Assembly: GCF_010731695.1 (NCBI RefSeq) | Contig: NZ_AP022586.1 | Span: forward strand, 868,001-932,000 | Length of the DNA: 64,000 bases | DNA from: Mycolicibacterium litorale | GTDB taxonomy: Bacteria; Actinomycetota; Actinomycetes; Mycobacteriales; Mycobacteriaceae | Direction: 5' to 3' | Made by a program: the position numbers and the translations under genes | Shown here: positions 58,740 to 64,000 of the stretch, in pieces | How the letters are laid out: every line of letters starts with the position of its first letter | Numbering within the stretch: the stretch's first letter is position 1 | The notes under the pieces: generated by a model | The model's input: only the letters and a program-made list of their open reading frames with translations | Told to the model about the DNA's origin: nothing | Database searches by the model: none

Positions 58740-59114
58740 TCACTTCCCGCGGTCACCTGTATCCGCCGCGACGAGCCCCCGCCGGCGGATGCCCCACACC
58801 CCGGTGGCCAGCAGCAGGATGACGCTGGCGACGGTGATGGCGGGCAGGCCGAATTCGGTGATGAGCGGCACGGACAGCGCCGTGATGAGCCCGCCGCCGA
58901 AGATCGGCTCGTAGGCCAGTTGCTTGTATCCGTAATCGTTGGCCGTGCTCGTGCGGCGGGCGGGGTCGACCATGTCCGCGAGCACGAAGCCGGTCGCGAC
59001 ATTACCCTGCGACTGGCCGAAGTCGGAACGCACGAGCCAGCCGACGGCGAACATGACGCCGAGGATCACCACCGCCAGGCCGACCGTCTGTGCGTCGGTG
59101 AGGCGGTCGATCAT
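58740..59114 (-). CDS. Two-helix membrane protein, perhaps a fragment of a GltS-like symporter
   Basis: A 124-residue membrane protein with an N-terminal helix (TVGLAVVILGVMFAVGWLV) and two further hydrophobic segments (FGGGLITALSVPLITEFGLP, ITVASVILLLATGVWG). The stretch NVATGFVLADMVDPARRTSTANDYGYKQLAYEPI resembles the late part of large sodium:glutamate (GltS-type) symporters, which are several times longer. It could be a truncated relic or a small independent protein. ATG overlaps the upstream stress-protein stop as ATGA, which argues that it is still translated. Confidence 0.6.
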   Translation of the reverse strand: MIDRLTDAQTVGLAVVILGVMFAVGWLVRSDFGQSQGNVATGFVLADMVDPARRTSTANDYGYKQLAYEPIFGGGLITALSVPLITEFGLPAITVASVILLLATGVWGIRRRGLVAADTGDRGK

Positions 59115-59974
59115 CGGAGCGTGTCCTCGGTGTGAGCCGGCACCACCAGCACGTCGCATCGCGCCTCCCGCATGACGTGCTGCGCGACGCTGCCCAGGAA
59201 CGCATACGACACCGGCGATCGCGCGCCCGTGCCGACGACGATGAGGTCGACCGAACGGGACCGGCTGAGCTCGGCCAGTCGAGTCGGCGGGTCCCCGGGC
59301 GTGACGACGACTTCTCGCGGGCGCGGCGTCAGCGTCTCGCTCAACCGCGAAACCAGTTCGCGCTCTTGCTCGACGGTGACATCGCGCAGCTCGTCGAGCT
59401 GATCGTCGCCCACACCGGACATGCGCATCAGGCTCTCGCCGACGACGGTGCAGGCGTGCACCGCGATGTGCTCGGCGGTGGGGGTGAGCGCGCAGCCGAA
59501 CCGCGCCGCGTCGGCCGAGTCCGGCGTGGTGTCGACCGCCAGGATGACCCGGCGATACGGCCCCTCGACGGGCCGTTTCGCGATCAGCACCGCTGCCGGG
59601 GACATCCGCACCACGTTCTCGGTGGTGGTGCCGAGGAAGATCTCGGTGAGGCGGCGCTGGCCGCCGGCGCCGATCACCACCAGATCGGCCCGGCGCTGGG
59701 CCGCTTCGTCGGTGATCTCGACCGCCGCCCTTCCGCGGCGGACCGTGACAGCGGCGGTGTCGGCGCCGACCATTGCGCCGAGCTGAGTGTGGACCGCGGC
59801 GCGCGCAATTTCGGTGAGGTCGGCCCTCGTCCCGGCCTCGAGTACGTGCAGGGCGGTCAGTTCGGCGCCGTGCTCACCGGCCAGTCGGGCTGCCCGGGTG
59901 ACCGCCACCGCGGCGGGTGCGGACAGATCCGTCGCCGCGAGGACATGACTCGGCGCTGCGGTCGCCACGGCCAT
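59111..59974 (-). CDS. Tandem universal stress protein
   Basis: A 287-residue protein made of two Usp domains. ATP-binding signatures are VIGAGGQRRLTEIFLGTTTENVV in the first and VVGTGARSPVSYAFLGSVAQHV in the second. ATG 59974 is preferred over 59995 because GGAGGTG lies 8-9 bases before it. First gene of a three-gene minus-strand set with the membrane fragment and the transglycosylase fusion. Confidence 0.88.
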   Translation of the reverse strand: MAVATAAPSHVLAATDLSAPAAVAVTRAARLAGEHGAELTALHVLEAGTRADLTEIARAAVHTQLGAMVGADTAAVTVRRGRAAVEITDEAAQRRADLVVIGAGGQRRLTEIFLGTTTENVVRMSPAAVLIAKRPVEGPYRRVILAVDTTPDSADAARFGCALTPTAEHIAVHACTVVGESLMRMSGVGDDQLDELRDVTVEQERELVSRLSETLTPRPREVVVTPGDPPTRLAELSRSRSVDLIVVGTGARSPVSYAFLGSVAQHVMREARCDVLVVPAHTEDTLR

Positions 59975-60172
59975 CGGGTCCCCACCTCCGATCATCGGCG
60001 ACGATACGCAGAGATCGACATTGACGACCGCGCATTGCGGTGTTCGCGGCCACCTTTTGTCCCACCTGTCACATAAGTCCCAGATTTCACGTTTATCACA
60101 GGAGTATCACGGCAAGTCTCTTTGTCGAGGGCAACCTCGCAACGCAAATGGACCGGCCGAAAAGGACTCCCC

Positions 60173-60640
60173 ATGAACACCGTCCTCTATATCAACCCCA
60201 AGGGCGTGGTTTACGAAACCCGCGCCTTCAGCAAAGCGGATATCGCTGACCTGGTGAGCGATTACGGATTGGAAAGTCTCTCCAGCGCCGACCGGCAGTT
60301 CGACTTCTGGTTCACCCCCTCCACCCGGCGCTGCCAGCGCCGAATCAACCGCAGCGCCACCGGGCTGCTGTTGTCCGCGACGGCGTTCACTGCGAGGAAT
60401 GTGCCGCTTCTGCGCGGTGGCGTGGTCGTCGCAACCCACGATTCGGACGGCGACCTCGACGGCCTGAGCTGGGAGCAGCTGGATCAGCTGGCACGACTGA
60501 GCCGCTCGTTGACCAGCCGCGACCATCGCGTACTCACCCGGCGGTCCAATCGCGCCGACGGGCGTATGCAGCGCCGTCCGGCAACCCCGGTCGGGACGCC
60601 CGTGGCGATCGCGGAGCACCGCGAATCCGTCCGGCATTGA
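60173..60640 (+). CDS. Uncharacterised 155-residue protein
   Basis: Starts MNTVLYINPKGVVYETRAFSK after AAAAGGA at good spacing. The first ~125 residues look folded (DIADLVSDYGLESL, RQFDFWFTPSTRRCQRRINRSATGLLLSATAF, NVPLLRGGVVVATH), and the tail is Arg-rich. It has no signal or membrane helix. It is divergent from the universal stress protein gene with a 198-base spacer. I do not recognise it; small phage-like proteins show a similar opening, but this is weak. Confidence 0.65.
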   Translation: MNTVLYINPKGVVYETRAFSKADIADLVSDYGLESLSSADRQFDFWFTPSTRRCQRRINRSATGLLLSATAFTARNVPLLRGGVVVATHDSDGDLDGLSWEQLDQLARLSRSLTSRDHRVLTRRSNRADGRMQRRPATPVGTPVAIAEHRESVRH

Positions 60641-60815
60641 GTTGCGCGAAGACACGCGATTCGCCATCCCGGCGAATGGCGTCACCCGGATTGTGAGTGC
60701 CGGACAACTCAGCCCCGTGACCTTGTCGGGTTTCGGCTAACCCCGCGGCGGACATCTCCTGCACCATGGAATCGGCCGTTGATCGAGATGGGGATCGATT
60801 CCAGGGAGGTGGGTG

Positions 60816-61457
60816 ATGCGCGTCGAACCTCCCGCGGTCGATCGGCACGACGACGGGTGGGAGACCTTCCGGATTGGGTTGCCCCGGTGGCCGTGGGTGC
60901 TGCGGCTGTTCAACCGTGCCCCGCTGGTGCGGACTGTCGACCGGCTCGAGGCGACCGTGGTGGCGCTGACCGTCGCGGTCGCCCTGCTCGCCGTGCCGGT
61001 GGCTGCCGCCATCGGGACCGCCGTGCACGACTCGCGCAGCGCCCACTACGCCCAAGAAGCTGATACCCGCCATCACGTGACGGCGGCGATCACCGACGTG
61101 CCCGACACCCCGCCGTTCTCGCGGACCGGGACGATCATGGTTCCGATCGAGTGGTGGGACGACGGCATCCAGCGGACCGGGACCGCCCAGGTGCACGCGA
61201 CCGTGGAAGAGGGCGACACCGTCGACCTCTGGGTCGATGCCGACGGCGTCGAGGCGTCCGCACCCGCACCGGCGTCGCGGGCCGCCGTCGAGGCAGTGAC
61301 GGCCGCCGTCGCGATCTGGGTCAGCGTCGCCGCAGGTGTGGCGATCCTGGCCACGATCGTCCAGCTGGCGTGCGACCGGATCCGGTTCGCGGAGTGGCAG
61401 CACGACCTCGACAGCATGGCGGGTAACGGGGGCGGCCACACCAACAGCCACCCCTGA
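60816..61457 (+). CDS. Rv1733c-like two-helix membrane protein
   Basis: A 213-residue membrane protein with two helices (VVALTVAVALLAVPVAAAIGTAV and AVTAAVAIWVSVAAGVAILATIV) bracketing an extracytoplasmic domain (about 70-150). The motifs PLVRTVDRLEA, GTAVHDSRSAHYAQEADTRHH and the end WQHDLDSM match Rv1733c, a DosR-regulon antigen of M. tuberculosis, as I recall it. Function unknown. ATG 60816 has AGGGAGGT 5 bases upstream. The 175-base spacer before it shows no clear DosR box. Confidence 0.82.
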   Translation: MRVEPPAVDRHDDGWETFRIGLPRWPWVLRLFNRAPLVRTVDRLEATVVALTVAVALLAVPVAAAIGTAVHDSRSAHYAQEADTRHHVTAAITDVPDTPPFSRTGTIMVPIEWWDDGIQRTGTAQVHATVEEGDTVDLWVDADGVEASAPAPASRAAVEAVTAAVAIWVSVAAGVAILATIVQLACDRIRFAEWQHDLDSMAGNGGGHTNSHP

Positions 61458-61522
61458 GCGGGCGCGCCGCGCCGGGTGAACCACTACCGGGACTTGTCAC
61501 CGCCCTTCGGTAGGGTTCCCGC

Positions 61523-63886
61523 GTGACTTCGAGCCTGACCGTCAGATCCGTAAACGCCCGTCTCGCTGAGGAACTCGCCGTCGGTGAGGGGCAGGTCGCT
61601 GCCGCCGTCCGGTTGCTCGACGAAGGCGCGACCGTGCCGTTCATCGCGCGGTACCGCAAAGAGGTCACCGGCAGCCTCGACGACGCCCAGCTGCGCACGC
61701 TCGAAGAGCGCCTGACCTACCTGCGCGAGCTCGACGACCGGCGGGCCGCGGTGCTCGCGTCCATCGACGAGCAGGGCAAGCTGACCGATGACCTGCGGGC
61801 CGCGCTGCTCGCCGCCGACACCAAGTCGCGGGTCGAGGACATCTATCTGCCGTACAAGCCCAAGCGGCGCACCAAGGCGCAGATCGCCCGTGAGGCGGGT
61901 CTCGAACCCCTCGCCGATCGCCTGCTGGCCGATCCCACCGTGGTCCCCGAGGAGCTGGCGGCGCAGTACCTCACCGACGGTGTGCCCGATGCCGCGGCAG
62001 CGCTCGACGGGGCCCGCCACATCTTGATCGAACGCGCCGCCGAGGACGCCGACCTCGTCGGCGCCGTGCGCGAGAAGTTCTGGTCCGACGGGGCCCTGCG
62101 CACCTCACCCCGGTCGGAAGATGTCGCGAAGACCCCGGCGGGGCAGAAGTTCCGCGACTACTTCGAGTACTCCGAACCGCTCCAGAACATGCCCTCGCAC
62201 CGGGTGCTGGCCGTCATGCGGGGCGAGAAGGAAGAGGTGCTCTCGCTGAACTTCGACGGCGGTGAGGACGAGGTCTACCTCGCGATGGTCGCGCGGACGC
62301 TGGGCATCGACATGACGTCGACGGCCCCTGCCACCCCGTGGCTGGGGACCACCGTGCGACTGGCGTGGCGCGTCAAGCTGATGGTCTCCGCCGCCGTCGC
62401 CGCCCGGGTGCGGCTGCGGCAGCGCGCCGAGGAGGACGCGGTCGCGGTGTTCGCCCGAAACCTCAAGGACCTGCTGCTCGCCGCGCCCGCCGGGACCCGC
62501 ACCACCCTGGGGCTCGATCCAGGGTTCCGCACCGGCGTCAAGGTCGCGGTCGTCGACGGCACCGGCAAGGTCGTCGACACGTGCGCGATCTTCCCGCATC
62601 AGCCGCAGAAGCAATGGGATCAGGCCAAGGCCACGCTCGCCGCGCTGGTCGCACGCCACGGCGTCGAACTGATCGCCGTCGGCAACGGAACCGCCTCGCG
62701 CGAAACCGACGCGCTGGCAGCCGAATTGATCGCCGATATCGCCGCCGCGGGCGCCAAGGCGCCGGTGAAGGCGATGGTCAGCGAGGCCGGGGCGTCGGTG
62801 TATTCCGCATCGGCCTACGCCGCGCACGAACTGCCGCATCTCGACGTGACGTTGCGGGGGGCGGTCTCCATCGCCCGCCGGCTGCAGGATCCGCTCGCCG
62901 AACTCGTGAAGATCGAGCCGAAGTCGATCGGGGTCGGCCAGTACCAGCACGACGTGACGCCGGGAACGCTCGCGCGCAGCCTCGACGCCGTCGTCGAGGA
63001 CGCCGTCAACGCGGTCGGGGTCGACTTGAACACCGCGTCGGTGCCGCTGCTGTCGCGGGTCTCCGGGGTCACCGACACCCTCGCCGAGGCGATCGTCGCC
63101 CACCGCGAGAAGACAGGCCCGTTCCGCAACCGCACATCGCTTCTCGACGTTCCGCGCCTCGGCCCCAAGGCTTTCGAACAGTGCGCCGGCTTCCTGCGGA
63201 TCACCGGCGGCGACGATCCGCTGGACGCCTCGGGCGTGCACCCCGAGGCCTATCCGGTGGTGCGGCGCATCCTGGACCGCTCCGGGGTCACCCTGGCCGA
63301 GATCATCGGCAACGAACGGCAACTGCGCTCACTCGAACCGGCCGAGTTCGCCGACGACCGGTTTGGTATCCCGACCGTCAGCGACATCCTCGCCGAACTC
63401 GAGAAGCCGGGACGCGATCCGCGCCCGGCGTTCTCGACGGCGACGTTCGCCGCCGGGGTGGAGAAGGTGGCCGACCTCAAGGTGGGCATGGTCCTCGAAG
63501 GGGTGGTCACCAACGTGGCGGCATTCGGTGCGTTCGTCGACGTGGGCGTCCACCAGGACGGGCTCGTCCACGTCTCGGCGATGGCCGACCGCTTCGTATC
63601 CGACCCGCATGAGGTGGTGAAATCCGGGCAGGTCGTGCGGGTGAAGGTCGTCGACGTCGATGTCGACCGCCAGCGGATCGGGCTGAGCCTGCGCCTCAAG
63701 GACACCCCGCAGCGCGACAAGGCCACACCGCGCCGTGACGCCGGCCCCCAGCGCCCGCAGCAGAAGCGAACCCCGCAGCGCGAGGGCGGCCGGCGCGACA
63801 ACGGCCGTCGCGACAACGGCCGTCGCGAGAAGGCGCCGTCGGGGTCGATGGCCCAGGCGCTGCGCGACGCCGGTTTCGGCCGGTAG
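61523..63886 (+). CDS. tex: Tex-family S1 RNA-binding transcription accessory protein
   Basis: A 787-residue cytoplasmic nucleic-acid-binding protein. It has the Tex N-terminal helical domain (VRLLDEGATVPFIARYRKEVTG), a YqgF/RuvC-like domain (about 325-450, LGLDPGFRTGVKVAVVDGTGKVVDT), helix-hairpin-helix motifs (about 505-560, AVGVDLNTASVPLLSRVSGV) and an S1 domain (about 650-725, VGMVLEGVVTNVAAFGAFVDVGVHQDGLVHVS). The C-terminus is a basic repeat-rich tail (RDNGRRDNGRREK). Roles in transcription and RNA quality control are proposed for the family. GTG 61523 is the start. Confidence 0.94.
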   Translation: MTSSLTVRSVNARLAEELAVGEGQVAAAVRLLDEGATVPFIARYRKEVTGSLDDAQLRTLEERLTYLRELDDRRAAVLASIDEQGKLTDDLRAALLAADTKSRVEDIYLPYKPKRRTKAQIAREAGLEPLADRLLADPTVVPEELAAQYLTDGVPDAAAALDGARHILIERAAEDADLVGAVREKFWSDGALRTSPRSEDVAKTPAGQKFRDYFEYSEPLQNMPSHRVLAVMRGEKEEVLSLNFDGGEDEVYLAMVARTLGIDMTSTAPATPWLGTTVRLAWRVKLMVSAAVAARVRLRQRAEEDAVAVFARNLKDLLLAAPAGTRTTLGLDPGFRTGVKVAVVDGTGKVVDTCAIFPHQPQKQWDQAKATLAALVARHGVELIAVGNGTASRETDALAAELIADIAAAGAKAPVKAMVSEAGASVYSASAYAAHELPHLDVTLRGAVSIARRLQDPLAELVKIEPKSIGVGQYQHDVTPGTLARSLDAVVEDAVNAVGVDLNTASVPLLSRVSGVTDTLAEAIVAHREKTGPFRNRTSLLDVPRLGPKAFEQCAGFLRITGGDDPLDASGVHPEAYPVVRRILDRSGVTLAEIIGNERQLRSLEPAEFADDRFGIPTVSDILAELEKPGRDPRPAFSTATFAAGVEKVADLKVGMVLEGVVTNVAAFGAFVDVGVHQDGLVHVSAMADRFVSDPHEVVKSGQVVRVKVVDVDVDRQRIGLSLRLKDTPQRDKATPRRDAGPQRPQQKRTPQREGGRRDNGRRDNGRREKAPSGSMAQALRDAGFGR

Positions 63887-63898
63887 CGCCGCCGCGGG

Positions 63899-64000
63899 CT
63901 AGCGCCGAGCGAGCGCCCTCGTCGACGCCGGTCTGCGGCGCACCCGCTGCGGCCACCAGAACCACGGGCCCAGCAGCGCCGCGATCGAGGGCGTCATGAA
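63899..64000 (-). CDS. C-terminal end of an MMPL-type (RND) transporter (partial)
   Basis: Minus-strand frame open to the right edge. The visible end reads [24 protein letters not shown] and stops at TAG. The [15 protein letters not shown] segment is typical of the last helix and exit of MmpL lipid transporters. Only about 34 residues are visible. Confidence 0.6.
   Translation of the reverse strand, partial: FMTPSIAALLGPWFWWPQRVRRRPASTRALARR

Noticed and set aside
60060..60085. DosR box near the universal stress gene
   Set aside because: Only a 7-base half-site is visible; the 20-base palindrome is missing.

Overview
The window is high-GC actinobacterial chromosome, and gene content and order point to a mycobacterium, most likely a rapidly growing Mycolicibacterium-type species. 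The evidence is a mycobactin locus (mbtD end to mbtH), the block hrcA-dnaJ2-rsmE-phoH-ybeY-era-recO-uppS-zur/smtB-glyS-dgt-dnaG-tRNA-Asn in the order I remember from M. tuberculosis, many 4-base start/stop overlaps, GTG/TTG starts, and mycobacteria-specific families (Rv1733c-like, LppP/LprE-like, NmtR, GjpA-like porin). All functions are inferred from reading protein sequences; no search was run.

Layout. 1-11783: the 3' part of the mycobactin assembly line, namely the MbtD ketoreductase/carrier end, the lysine-loading synthetases MbtE and MbtF, the lysine N-hydroxylase MbtG and the adenylation chaperone MbtH, all overlapping as one transcription unit. 11784-13608: a stretch with an IdeR-type iron box in front of a GjpA-like exported porin that ends in a strong terminator. 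13627-25557: housekeeping genes for heat-shock control, rRNA methylation and maturation, Era, RecO and decaprenyl diphosphate synthesis, with an amidase and a DUF998-like membrane protein on the other strand. 25546-26341: the zinc sensors Zur and SmtB with two different palindromes in their promoter, divergent from glyS. 27819-33463: TPM-domain membrane protein, dgt, dnaG and a small exported protein. 33800-36407: tRNA-Asn, then a nickel/cobalt module (NmtR repressor, its palindromic operator, a CtpJ-type P1B-4 ATPase). 36386-41816: small lipoprotein, acyl-CoA dehydrogenase/oxidase, VIT1/CCC1-like transporter, and an MFS exporter with a MarR repressor. 41878-49276: a fused ECF-type ABC transporter with EcfT, a TldD/PmbA peptidase pair, an AhpD-like protein and a membrane protein whose last codons lie inside a tRNA gene.

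49254-51926 is a small accessory patch beside tRNA-Met(CAU): degenerate tandem repeats, a 16-codon remnant that looks like a transposase start, a lower-GC secreted protein, an HNH/DUF222 nuclease and an excalibur protein. 51987-56979 is a minus-strand metabolic group (VOC, NTF2-like, zinc alcohol dehydrogenase) with a large LuxR-family regulator. 57066-59974 holds a transglycosylase/DUF1460 fusion lipoprotein, a fragment-like two-helix membrane protein and a tandem universal stress protein. 60173-63886 holds a small unknown protein, an Rv1733c-like membrane protein and Tex. The end of an MMPL-type transporter runs off the right edge.

No complete mobile element, CRISPR array or rRNA was seen. 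The features most worth a second look are the iron box before the porin, the vestigial adenylation segment inside MbtE, the dual operators of smtB-zur, the NmtR-CtpJ operator, the transglycosylase-DUF1460 fusion, and the tRNA-Met junction.
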